A stretch of 36,485 nt of DNA from an uncultured Spirochaetaceae bacterium (GTDB lineage Bacteria > Spirochaetota > Spirochaetia > Treponematales > Treponemataceae), in the NCBI GenBank assembly GCA_902797305.1, contig CADBSK010000103.1:1-36485 (forward strand), in the 5' to 3' direction. Under the pieces are notes generated by a model. It had not been told where the DNA came from. It saw only the letters and a list, made by a program, of their open reading frames with translations, and made no database searches. A program made the translations under genes and the position numbers. Below, in pieces: positions 15,935 to 24,206 of this stretch. Position 1 is the first letter of the stretch. Each line of letters opens with the position of its first letter.

Positions 15935-15963
15935 TTGTCAAAATCAAATTTCCTTTGTATATT
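15935..15963 (+). promoter_or_regulatory. Internal promoter before the TPR lipoprotein gene
   Basis: TTGTCA (15935-15940), 17 bases, TATATT (15958-15963), in the only gap between xerC and the lipoprotein gene. Start expected near 15970, just before GAGGG and the ATG at 15982. It would let the topA/hslUV part be transcribed without the division genes. Confidence 0.6.
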
Positions 15964-15981
15964 ATGTAAATGAGGGAAAAT

Positions 15982-16713
15982 ATGAAAAAAAGATTGTTAA
16001 TTATTTGTGTTACAGCGCTGTCAATTATTTTTACAAGTTGTAATTATAAAAATGAGCAGCTTCTTGCAAAAAGAATTCAGCATATGGAAAAAGCTTCTGG
16101 AAATCCAACTAGTATCGAGGATATCCGTAAGGCAATTTCACAATATGATGAGGATGCTGTAGAACTTGCAAACAAAAATGGTCAGATCGGTATCTGGTAT
16201 AAAATTTTAGGAACCCGCTATATTGATAAAAAAATGTATGGTGAAGCTCTTAAATGTTTTCAAAAAGCTTTGGAGTATTATCCAGACAACGAAAATCTTT
16301 ATTATTATGTTGGAGTTTGTGCAGGTTATTTAAGTCATTCTGCCCTGGATTTTGAGGCTAGAGGTGATACTTCAAAAAAAGAAAATTATCTTAGACTTGC
16401 CGAAGAATCATATAAAAGAGCAATTGCGATTTACGACCGATATGCAAATCCTTTGTATGCTATTGGAATTTTATACATTTTCGAACTCGACGAACCAGAA
16501 AAAGCAATTCCTTATCTTGAACAGTATCTTACGATAGAAAAGAGGAGTATTGACGGAATGATGGTCCTTGCCAGGGCGTATTATTCTACAGAACAGTTTG
16601 ATAAAGCTGTCGACTTATATGATAAAGTTATTTCATTAACAAAATCTGCTGAAAAAAAAGCACAGGCAGAAGCAAATAAAAAAGTGGTACTTGATGCTTC
16701 CTATTCAAATTAA
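15982..16713 (+). CDS. TPR-repeat lipoprotein
   Basis: A 243-residue predicted lipoprotein. The N-terminus is MKKRLLIICVTALSIIFTSC: basic start, hydrophobic core and a lipobox (FTS-C) with Cys20. About three to four tetratricopeptide repeats follow, e.g. GEALKCFQKALEYYPDNENL, EESYKRAIAIYDRYANPLYA, EKAIPYLEQYL and DKAVDLYDKVISL. TPRs mediate protein-protein contacts, so a periplasmic or outer-membrane scaffold role is likely; no specific partner can be named. Start at 15982 because GAGGG lies directly before it; a start at 15970 would add only four residues. The 3' end overlaps dprA by 20 bases. Confidence 0.85.
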   Translation: MKKRLLIICVTALSIIFTSCNYKNEQLLAKRIQHMEKASGNPTSIEDIRKAISQYDEDAVELANKNGQIGIWYKILGTRYIDKKMYGEALKCFQKALEYYPDNENLYYYVGVCAGYLSHSALDFEARGDTSKKENYLRLAEESYKRAIAIYDRYANPLYAIGILYIFELDEPEKAIPYLEQYLTIEKRSIDGMMVLARAYYSTEQFDKAVDLYDKVISLTKSAEKKAQAEANKKVVLDASYSN

Positions 16714-17752
16714 AAATATAGATCCTGTTTTTCTTCTGTCAGTGGCAAGAATTTCGTTTTTGTCTCTGGCAGAGAAAATTATTTTATTAAAAAATCTTGA
16801 CAGTTCATCAAACCTTGCGTTACTGTCTATAGAAGATATAAGTTTTCTTTGTTCCAGAAAAATCAGAGCTTCTTCGTGGGATGGTAAAAAGAATTTATTA
16901 TATGCCCAGAAAGAGTATTCGATTTTAAATGCAAAGAAAATTGGATATCTTACATATTCAGACGAAGATTATCCGGCATTACTCAGAGAAACTCCTAATG
17001 CACCTCTGGTGCTTTTTTACAGGGGCAATAAGGCCGCTTTACTGGGACCGTCTGTTTCTGTTGTTGGGACGAGAAAAATAAGTCCTTATGCAAAACAGGC
17101 TACAAGCGATTTTAGTTATAAAGCTGCATTATCTGGGTGTTCGGTAATCAGTGGACTGGCCAACGGTGTTGATGGTGAAGCTCATAGAGGAGCTGTAAAT
17201 GCCTGGTTTGATGTTCTGCATCAAAAAGATTGTGATTCACTTGGTAAAACGGTAGCTGTACTTCCTTGTGGAATCGATACTGTTGTTCCTTATAATCACA
17301 CTACGCTTGCGTCAAAGATTATTGCAAGTGGAGGTGCCCTCGTTAGTGAATATGTGCCTGGTGTTCCCGCAGAACCCTGGCGTTTTGTTCAGAGAAACAG
17401 AATTATTGCGGCATTGTCACCTGCAACTGTTGTAATACAGGCTCCAAGTGGAAGTGGTTCATTAATTACTGCGCAATTTGCACTTGATTTTAACCGCGAT
17501 GTAATGTTTCATAAGGCTGCCTTCGAAGAAAATGCTTTGACGGTTTCTAAGATGATTGAACAAAAGTTGGATGAGGATTTTGCCCAGGGTAAAATTTCTA
17601 AGTCTAAGTTAGAAAATACTGTTCAAAAGTATTTGGATTCTGGGGCTCCAGTAATTGATAGTTATGATGATTACTGTCGTTGTCTATCCGAAAAACCGGG
17701 GACACGTTGTAATAAAGATTTACAGTTAGTTTTTGAGGACATTTATGGCTGA
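16694..17752 (+). CDS. dprA: DNA processing protein DprA (Smf)
   Basis: Rossmann-fold single-strand DNA-binding protein that loads RecA on incoming DNA in transformable bacteria; also widespread in non-competent species. Family motifs: SVVGTRKISPYAK, SGLANGVDGEAHRGA, VAVLPCGIDTVVPYNH, ALVSEYVPGVPAEPWRFVQR, NRIIAALSPATVVIQAPSGS and GSLITAQFALDFNRDV. An N-terminal helical region precedes the core. 352 residues. The ATG at 16694 lies within the lipoprotein gene's 3' end, and the 3' end overlaps topA by eight bases. Whether this organism is naturally competent is not shown by this window. Confidence 0.94.
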   Translation: MLPIQIKNIDPVFLLSVARISFLSLAEKIILLKNLDSSSNLALLSIEDISFLCSRKIRASSWDGKKNLLYAQKEYSILNAKKIGYLTYSDEDYPALLRETPNAPLVLFYRGNKAALLGPSVSVVGTRKISPYAKQATSDFSYKAALSGCSVISGLANGVDGEAHRGAVNAWFDVLHQKDCDSLGKTVAVLPCGIDTVVPYNHTTLASKIIASGGALVSEYVPGVPAEPWRFVQRNRIIAALSPATVVIQAPSGSGSLITAQFALDFNRDVMFHKAAFEENALTVSKMIEQKLDEDFAQGKISKSKLENTVQKYLDSGAPVIDSYDDYCRCLSEKPGTRCNKDLQLVFEDIYG

Positions 17753-19886
17753 AAAAAAAGTTTCAACTAAAAAAACAAAGAAAGTAACGCAAACATTGGT
17801 AATAGTAGAATCTCCTGCAAAGGCTCATACAATTGAAAAATATCTTGGTCCAGGTTTTACTGTAAAAGCTTCAATGGGACACCTGATAGATTTACCAAAA
17901 TCAAGGCTTGCTATCGATATCGATAATAATTTTCAGCCAGAATACATAACTGTTCGTGGAAGAGCTAAATTATTAAAAGAATTACAAAAAGACGCAAAAA
18001 AATCAGATGTTGTTCTTCTTGCATCCGATAATGACCGCGAAGGAGAAGCAATCGCTTGGCATTTAAATAATGCGCTTAAAGATAAAACTGATGCCAAAAT
18101 CAGTCGCATTGTTTTTAATGAAATTACACCAATAGCAATCAAGGAAGCTGTTCAGCATCCTGGAGAAATTGTAGAAAGCCGTGTAAATGCTCAAAAAGCT
18201 CGCCGAGTTTTAGACCGATTGGTTGGTTACAATTTAAGTCCTCTGTTATGGGCAAAAGTAAAAAATGGTTTGAGTGCAGGTCGTGTACAATCGGTAGCCT
18301 TAAGGCTTATTTGTGAACGAGAAGAAGAAGTTGAAAATTTTATTCCGGAAGAATACTGGTCTCTCGATGCGGACTTTGTAAAGGGTAAAACAAAGTTCAC
18401 TGCACAGCTTGTAAAATATAAGGGTGAAAATCCAGAACTTAATTCTGAAAAGACTGTTAACCAGATTATCGAAGAAATCAAGAATTCTCAGTGTGTTGTT
18501 TCAAATATTAAGCAGACTGAAAAGACTGTTCGTCCTAAGGCTCCCTTTACTACTTCAAAACTTCAGCAGGCAGCTGCAAACCGTCTTGGTTTTACTTCCC
18601 GCAAAACAATGCAAATTGCACAGCAATTGTACGAAGGTGTAAATATTGGTTCAAACCGTGTCGGTCTTATTACATATATGCGAACTGACTCTGTTCGTAT
18701 ATCTCAGACTGCGTTAAATGATGTAAGAAACTGGCTCACAAAGAATTATCCTTCGGAACTGCCTTCAGAACCAATTGAATATTCTGTTGGAAAAGGAGCT
18801 CAGGATGCCCATGAAGGTATTCGTCCTACTTATACAGAGTACACTCCTGATTCTGTAAAAGAATATCTGACTCGCGATCAGTTACGTTTGTATACAATCA
18901 TCTGGGAACGATTTGTTTCCAGTCAGATGAATAATGCTAAAACAACAACTACAAGTGCAGATATTACTGCCGGTGATGCTGTTTTCCGTGTTAGTGCCAG
19001 CAAAATTACAGAAAAAGGCTTTTACAGCGTTATAAAACTTCTCTCTTCAAAAGAAGATAAAACCGGTTCCCTTCCATCTCTCAAGGTTGGTGAAGTAATC
19101 ACTTCTGATAAGTTCTATCCGGAACAGCATTTTACTCAGGGGCCTGCAAGATATACCGATGCCTCAATCGTTCGTACTCTTGAAGAAAAAGGTATTGGAC
19201 GACCTTCTACTTATGCACCTATTATTTCTGTGCTCTTAGATAGATATTACATTACCCGCAGCAATAAACAGCTTGTTCCAACTCAATTAGGAAGAATGAT
19301 TTGTAAGATTCTTGTAGAATCATTCCCGGATGTTATTAACGAACACTTTACCGCAGAAGTAGAAAATACTCTTGATAAAGTTGAACAGGACGAAATTGTC
19401 TGGAATAACATGATTTCAGATTTCTTTGGACCTTTTAAAAATCGTGTAGACGAAGTAATGAAGAATGTAGAAAGTGTTAAGGGTAGCCTTGATGAACCTA
19501 CAGACAAGATTTGTGAAAAATGTGGAAAAACAATGATGAAAAAGCTGGGTCGATTTGGATTCTTCCTTGCTTGTTCTGGATTCCCTGAATGTCACAACAC
19601 CAAATCTATTCCTCTTGCTAAATGTCCTATGCCAGGTTGTAACGGAGAAATTGTAGCTCGCAAGACAAAAGGCAGAGGTAAAGAATTTTATGGATGTACA
19701 AACTATCCAACATGTAACTTTATTTCTCACTTTAAGCCGATTGATCAGTATTGTCCAAAATGTGGCTGGTTCCTTGTAGAAAAGTTTGATAAAAAGAACG
19801 GCTCATATAAATCATGTATCAATCCTGATTGTGATTATTTGCATTCTGCAGATGACGCATCAATAGCAGAAGAAGCAGACTTATAA
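17745..19886 (+). CDS. topA: DNA topoisomerase I
   Basis: Type IA topoisomerase that relaxes negative supercoils. 713 residues from the ATG at 17745 (GAGG upstream, inside the dprA end). TOPRIM domain: VIVESPAK with Glu22 and DNDREGEA (95-102); active-site Tyr311 in GLITYMRTDS; core motif RVQSVALRLI. The C-terminus has three four-cysteine zinc ribbons: CEKCGKTMMKKLGRF..., CPMPGCNGEIV...CTNYPTC and CPKCGWFLV...CINPDC. A lysine-rich N-terminal leader precedes the core. Its stop overlaps the xerD start (TAATG), so the two are translationally coupled. Confidence 0.97.
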   Translation: MAEKKVSTKKTKKVTQTLVIVESPAKAHTIEKYLGPGFTVKASMGHLIDLPKSRLAIDIDNNFQPEYITVRGRAKLLKELQKDAKKSDVVLLASDNDREGEAIAWHLNNALKDKTDAKISRIVFNEITPIAIKEAVQHPGEIVESRVNAQKARRVLDRLVGYNLSPLLWAKVKNGLSAGRVQSVALRLICEREEEVENFIPEEYWSLDADFVKGKTKFTAQLVKYKGENPELNSEKTVNQIIEEIKNSQCVVSNIKQTEKTVRPKAPFTTSKLQQAAANRLGFTSRKTMQIAQQLYEGVNIGSNRVGLITYMRTDSVRISQTALNDVRNWLTKNYPSELPSEPIEYSVGKGAQDAHEGIRPTYTEYTPDSVKEYLTRDQLRLYTIIWERFVSSQMNNAKTTTTSADITAGDAVFRVSASKITEKGFYSVIKLLSSKEDKTGSLPSLKVGEVITSDKFYPEQHFTQGPARYTDASIVRTLEEKGIGRPSTYAPIISVLLDRYYITRSNKQLVPTQLGRMICKILVESFPDVINEHFTAEVENTLDKVEQDEIVWNNMISDFFGPFKNRVDEVMKNVESVKGSLDEPTDKICEKCGKTMMKKLGRFGFFLACSGFPECHNTKSIPLAKCPMPGCNGEIVARKTKGRGKEFYGCTNYPTCNFISHFKPIDQYCPKCGWFLVEKFDKKNGSYKSCINPDCDYLHSADDASIAEEADL

Positions 19887-20812
19887 TGAATGATAAAGAT
19901 ATCTCTCTAAAGACGCTTGTTGATGAGTTTTTGCTGTATCTCGAGGCTGTTAGAGGGTTGTCTTCAAATTCTATTCTTGCTTATAAAAACGATTTATCTC
20001 ATCTCAAAACGGTTTTAGGTGAAAAAACTCCTTGTAATGATATTACAGCGGAAGATATTCGCTTATGTATTGCAAAACTCTCAGAAAACAATTTTTCAAG
20101 CACATCAATAAACAGATTTATATCTGCAATAAGAACTTTTTTTGCCTATTGTCAAAAATTTAGTTATATTAAATATAATCCCAGTTTAGAAGTTCATACT
20201 GTAAAAACTGCAAAACATATGCCAAGATTTTTAACATCTCAGGAAGTTGATAAACTTTGCAATGAACCGGTTGTAAATGAGCTATTATGGGAAACAAGGG
20301 ATAAGGCCTTGTTTGAGATGCTTTATTCCAGTGGTTGTCGTGTTAGTGAAATTGTTTCTCTGACCTATGAACACTTTGATTCTGAATTAAAATCTTGCGT
20401 CGTTACGGGAAAAGGTAAAAAGGATCGCCGTGTTTTTTTTGAAAAAGATGCCCGCATTGCCTTAAAAACCTATCTTGAAGATAGAAAAAAAAGATTTGAA
20501 AAAGAAGGGATAAAAGACGATTCTCATTTTATTTTTGTGAATCAAAAAGGGCATCCTCTTACAACGGGAGGAGTTCGGTATATTTTTTCAAAATATACAG
20601 GAGCGCAGGGAATAAATCATCAGATTTCACCTCACGCTATGAGGCATACTTTTGCAACATCTATGCTTTCTAATGGGGCTGATGTTAGAGTTGTTCAGGA
20701 ATTGCTTGGTCATTCTTCTATTTCTACAACTCAAAGATATACGCATATAACAACTGAAAAGTTGATTGATATTTATAAAAAAGCCCATCCTCATGCAAAA
20801 GAGGATGAATAA
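19886..20812 (+). CDS. xerD: Tyrosine recombinase, XerC/XerD family (second copy)
   Basis: A 308-residue site-specific recombinase, likely partner of the XerC-like protein encoded 4 kb upstream for resolving chromosome dimers. Complete catalytic set: Arg152 (GCRVSEI), Lys176 (GKGKKDRR), His250 and Arg253 (HAMRHTFATSML), His276 (LLGHSSISTTQ) and Tyr285. The two Xer proteins are clearly distinct in sequence rather than a recent duplication. Start overlaps the topA stop by one base; hslV follows 14 bases later. XerC/XerD naming is by convention only. Confidence 0.9.
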   Translation: MNDKDISLKTLVDEFLLYLEAVRGLSSNSILAYKNDLSHLKTVLGEKTPCNDITAEDIRLCIAKLSENNFSSTSINRFISAIRTFFAYCQKFSYIKYNPSLEVHTVKTAKHMPRFLTSQEVDKLCNEPVVNELLWETRDKALFEMLYSSGCRVSEIVSLTYEHFDSELKSCVVTGKGKKDRRVFFEKDARIALKTYLEDRKKRFEKEGIKDDSHFIFVNQKGHPLTTGGVRYIFSKYTGAQGINHQISPHAMRHTFATSMLSNGADVRVVQELLGHSSISTTQRYTHITTEKLIDIYKKAHPHAKEDE

Positions 20813-20826
20813 ATTAAGGAAAAACT

Positions 20827-21363
20827 ATGGAAGAAAAAATCAGAAGTACCACTGTAGTTGCTGTAAAAAAAGATGGACATGTTGCAATGGCCGGAGATGG
20901 TCAGGTAACAGCTGGAAACACTGTTATGAAGGGAAATGCCAGAAAGGTCAGAAAGATTTACGGTGGTAAAATTATAACAGGCTTTGCAGGTAGTGTTGCA
21001 GATGCTTTTACTTTATTCGATAAATTTGAATCAAAAATAAAAGAATTTAACGGTGATTTGGAAAGAGCTGCAGTTGAACTGGCAAAGTTGTGGAGAACAG
21101 AACGATCTTTGCAAAAACTTGAAGCTCTTTTGCTGGTTGCTGATAAAGATAGAATTCTACTTATCAGTGGAGATGGTAATGTTATTGAACCGGAAAACGA
21201 TGTTCTTGCAATTGGTTCCGGTGGTAATTATGCCTACGCAGCCGCTCTTGCATATCTTGAGTCAAGTAATTATTCTGCAAAAGAAATTGCAGAAAAGTCC
21301 TTGAAGATTGCAGGCGATATCTGTATTTACACAAATAATCATATAACTGTTGAGGAACTTTAA
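20827..21363 (+). CDS. hslV: ATP-dependent protease peptidase subunit HslV
   Basis: Proteasome-like threonine peptidase that forms a double-hexameric chamber with HslU. After a seven-residue propeptide (MEEKIRS) comes the catalytic Thr8 in [36 protein letters not shown] and [14 protein letters not shown] are typical. 178 residues, normal. AAGGA lies before the ATG. hslU begins five bases after the stop, so both subunits are made together. Its place directly before hslU and the flgB operon matches the order I recall in Borrelia. Confidence 0.96.
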   Translation: MEEKIRSTTVVAVKKDGHVAMAGDGQVTAGNTVMKGNARKVRKIYGGKIITGFAGSVADAFTLFDKFESKIKEFNGDLERAAVELAKLWRTERSLQKLEALLLVADKDRILLISGDGNVIEPENDVLAIGSGGNYAYAAALAYLESSNYSAKEIAEKSLKIAGDICIYTNNHITVEEL

Positions 21364-21367
21364 TCTT

Positions 21368-22753
21368 ATGGAAAATAAAGCCGATTTAACCCCAAAACAA
21401 ATTGTAGAGCAGCTCGATCAATACATTATTGGACAGACAAATGCTAAACGGGCTGTTGCCGTTGCTCTTAGAAACCGAACAAGACGCTTAAAGCTTTCTG
21501 AAGATATCAGAGATGAAATTGCTCCAAAAAACATTCTTATGATTGGACCTACAGGTTGTGGTAAAACTGAAATCGCCCGCAGACTTGCAAAACTCTGTAA
21601 TGCACCATTTTTAAAAATTGAAGCTACAAAATATACAGAAGTTGGTTATGTAGGGCGTGATGTAGAGTCTATGATTCGCGACTTGATGGCCGTGGGTTAT
21701 AAAGATGTAAAAGCTGAAATGGAAGAAGAACTTAGAGAGAAGTCTGTTTCAATTGTAGAAGAAAAACTTTTGGATCTCTTACTTCCTGGTAGTGGAAAAA
21801 AAGAGGAAAGGCCTTCTGAAAATAAAGATGTAATTGTTCTCGGCGACAATAATTCTGTACAGAATCCAGAAATCTCAACTCGTGAAAAGTTTAGAGAGAT
21901 GCTTAGAGAAGGTAAACTTGAAGATAGAGAAGTTGAAGTAACAGTATCAAGAAACCTTAACGGACCAAGCATGGAAATTATAACTGGCGGATCCTTAGAT
22001 GATTTGCAGTCCAGCATGCAGAGCATCGTAGGAATGATGCAGGGAGGCCGCTCTAAAAAGCGTTCTGTAACAATAAAAGAAGCCAGAAAAATTCTTACAG
22101 AAGAAACTCTGGATGGTTTAGTTGATAATGATAAGGTTTGCGAAATAGCAAAGCAGCGCGTTGAAAATAGTGGAATTATCTTTATTGATGAAATCGATAA
22201 GATTGCGGTTCGCGGGCAAAATTCTGGCAATGATGTAAGCCGTGAAGGTGTGCAGAGAGATATTCTTCCAATTGTAGAAGGAAGTAATGTAAATACAAAG
22301 TTTGGGGTAATAAATACAACACATATTCTGTTTATTGCAGCAGGCGCTTTTAGTGTATCTGCTCCAAGCGATTTGATTCCTGAATTGCAGGGTAGATTCC
22401 CTCTTAGAGTTGAATTAGAATCACTTCACAAAGAAGATTTTAAGCGAATTTTAACAGAGCCTAAGAACAGTCTTATTATGCAGTATTCGTCTTTATTGAG
22501 TACCGAAAATGTAACTCTAAACATTACAGAAGATGCTATTGATCGTATGAGTGAGATAGCAGAAGAAGTAAATGGCAAGGCAGAAAATATTGGTGCGAGA
22601 AGACTTCATACAATAATGGAAAAAGTTCTAGATGAAATTAATTTTACTGCAGATGAGCATTCTGGCGAAACAATAACCATCGATGCTGAATATGTTAATA
22701 ACAGCTTAAAGGATATTGTTCAAAGTCAGGATTTATCACGATATATTCTTTAA
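21368..22753 (+). CDS. hslU: ATP-dependent protease ATPase subunit HslU
   Basis: AAA+ unfoldase that feeds substrates to HslV. Start at the ATG at 21368 (MENKADLTPKQIVEQLD), matching homologues; GAGG at the end of hslV is rather far upstream, so coupling to hslV is likely. Walker A GPTGCGKT (60-67), pore motif GYVGRDVES (93-101), intermediate domain (about 110-235), Walker B IIFIDEIDKIA, sensor region LQGRFPLRVEL, and the C-terminal tail SQDLSRYIL that docks into HslV. 461 residues. A 70-base gap containing a small hairpin separates it from flgB. Confidence 0.96.
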   Translation: MENKADLTPKQIVEQLDQYIIGQTNAKRAVAVALRNRTRRLKLSEDIRDEIAPKNILMIGPTGCGKTEIARRLAKLCNAPFLKIEATKYTEVGYVGRDVESMIRDLMAVGYKDVKAEMEEELREKSVSIVEEKLLDLLLPGSGKKEERPSENKDVIVLGDNNSVQNPEISTREKFREMLREGKLEDREVEVTVSRNLNGPSMEIITGGSLDDLQSSMQSIVGMMQGGRSKKRSVTIKEARKILTEETLDGLVDNDKVCEIAKQRVENSGIIFIDEIDKIAVRGQNSGNDVSREGVQRDILPIVEGSNVNTKFGVINTTHILFIAAGAFSVSAPSDLIPELQGRFPLRVELESLHKEDFKRILTEPKNSLIMQYSSLLSTENVTLNITEDAIDRMSEIAEEVNGKAENIGARRLHTIMEKVLDEINFTADEHSGETITIDAEYVNNSLKDIVQSQDLSRYIL

Positions 22754-22794
22754 TTTTATCTAATGTATTTTTTCTAAATGTCGACAATTATCTT

Positions 22795-22812
22795 GAAGGT
22801 GTAATAACCTTC
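22795..22812 (+). promoter_or_regulatory. Hairpin abutting the flgB ribosome site
   Basis: GAAGGT (22795-22800), loop GTAATA, ACCTTC (22807-22812), immediately before AGGATG and the flgB ATG at 22824. The short stem could modulate ribosome access. An 8-bp palindrome, TGTCGACA, lies just upstream (22779-22786). I found no convincing promoter in this gap. Confidence 0.35.
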
Positions 22813-22823
22813 AGGATGTCGAT

Positions 22824-23240
22824 ATGAATAGTTTTACAAGATCAGTAGATTTATTGCAGCGGGCAATGGATACAACCTCGTTGCGCTATCAGGTAACCGC
22901 TAATAATCTTGCTAACAGTGAAGTACCAAATTATAAGCGTCAGATTGTAAATTTCGAAAGTGAATTAAAACGCGCTTTTGAATCAGAAGAAAAAGCAAAA
23001 TCAGGATTTCAACTCACACGCACAGATTCTCGTCATTTTGCACTTAATGAACCATACGATTATCGCGATGTAGAACCTCGTCGTGTTTTAGATTATACCT
23101 CTACAGCTAAAGCTAACGGAAATAATGTTGATGCAGAAACAGAAGCAAACAATATTCTCCAGATTCAGATGCAATACAGATTGTTAACTCAGTTAACAAG
23201 TTTTGAATTTAGCCAGCTCAACACAGTAATGAAGAAATAG
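22824..23240 (+). CDS. flgB: Flagellar basal-body rod protein FlgB
   Basis: Proximal rod subunit of the flagellum, 138 residues. N-terminal rod/hook-family signature LRYQVTANNLANSEVPNYKR and C-terminal helix QIQMQYRLLTQLTSFEFSQL. Exported by the flagellar type III apparatus, so no signal peptide. First gene of the basal-body cluster; flgC follows after 17 bases with a strong AGGAGGG. Confidence 0.95.
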   Translation: MNSFTRSVDLLQRAMDTTSLRYQVTANNLANSEVPNYKRQIVNFESELKRAFESEEKAKSGFQLTRTDSRHFALNEPYDYRDVEPRRVLDYTSTAKANGNNVDAETEANNILQIQMQYRLLTQLTSFEFSQLNTVMKK

Positions 23241-23257
23241 AATAGGAGGGTATAATT

Positions 23258-23719
23258 ATGGGTCTTTTTACTTCAATTAACATTGCTGCAACAGGTATGA
23301 GTGCTGAACGCCTCAGATCTGATGTAATTTCAAATAATATTGCTAATGCTTCAACTACAAGAACTCAGGAAGGTGGAGTATTTAAGCGTTCAAGAGTAAT
23401 TTTTGAGCCTGTAAGTACAAAAAGCGCTCAGTGGAATATGCCTTTCGTTCCTTCTGACTTAGATAATGGTCCTGGAAAAGGTGTAAAAGTAAGAGAAATT
23501 GTAAAGGATACTTCTGAAGGTCGTTTTGTTTATGATCCAGATCATCCTGATGCAATAAAATCTGGACCACACGCAGGCTATGTAGAATATCCAAACGTAA
23601 ATATTGTAAATGAAATGGTAGATTTAATCAGTGCAAGCCGTGCTTACGAAGCCAACTCTACAGTTGTAGAAGGTGCTAAGAGCATGTTCAGTGCCGCACT
23701 TGAAATTGGAAGCCGCTAG
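23258..23719 (+). CDS. flgC: Flagellar basal-body rod protein FlgC
   Basis: Proximal rod subunit, 153 residues. N-terminal NIAATGMSAERLRSDVISNN followed by IANASTT, and C-terminal VNIVNEMVDLISASRAYEAN with a final VVEGAKSMFSAALEIG helix are diagnostic. Strong Shine-Dalgarno AGGAGGG nine bases before the ATG. Forty bases separate it from fliE, holding two GGGGG tracts. Confidence 0.96.
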   Translation: MGLFTSINIAATGMSAERLRSDVISNNIANASTTRTQEGGVFKRSRVIFEPVSTKSAQWNMPFVPSDLDNGPGKGVKVREIVKDTSEGRFVYDPDHPDAIKSGPHAGYVEYPNVNIVNEMVDLISASRAYEANSTVVEGAKSMFSAALEIGSR

Positions 23720-23759
23720 GTTTAGAATAGACTTATTGGGGGAAATTTAAGGGGGCTTT

Positions 23760-24119
23760 ATGAAATTACCAGAAATTCAGACATTACAGATGACAAGAAC
23801 AAATCCTGCTCACACAGGGGTTGCTAAACTTTCTGAAATCGCAGGAGCTCCTTTAAACAGTATTCCAAACGCTGTGGAAAACAGCGTTGAAAAGACTCGC
23901 CGTTCTTTTGATTCTTATCTTATGGAAGCCTTTAGTGCAATGAATCAGCAGCAGGTAAATGTTACTGACTTACAGCAACAGGTTATAACAGATCCTGATT
24001 CTGTAGATTTGCATGATGTTACAATTGCAATGAGTAAAGCTCGTGCAAGCTTAAATCTTGCACAATCTGTAATCGATCGTCTTGTTCAGGGATGGTCAGA
24101 AATTACTACAACACGATAA
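23760..24119 (+). CDS. fliE: Flagellar hook-basal body protein FliE
   Basis: Adapter between the MS ring and the rod, 119 residues. The conserved C-terminal half is clear: FDSYLMEAFSAMNQQQVNVTD, TDPDSVDLHDVTIAMSKARA and SLNLAQSVIDRLVQGWSEI. The N-terminal 40 residues are variable. Shine-Dalgarno AAGGGGG lies just upstream of the ATG. An 87-base gap separates it from fliF. Confidence 0.93.
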   Translation: MKLPEIQTLQMTRTNPAHTGVAKLSEIAGAPLNSIPNAVENSVEKTRRSFDSYLMEAFSAMNQQQVNVTDLQQQVITDPDSVDLHDVTIAMSKARASLNLAQSVIDRLVQGWSEITTTR

Positions 24120-24206
24120 AATCCTATAAAATTACTAGTCAGAATTTATATAGTATGTTAAAATGATAATGTATTAATTTTGATAAATTCGTTCATGGAG
24201 GGGAAA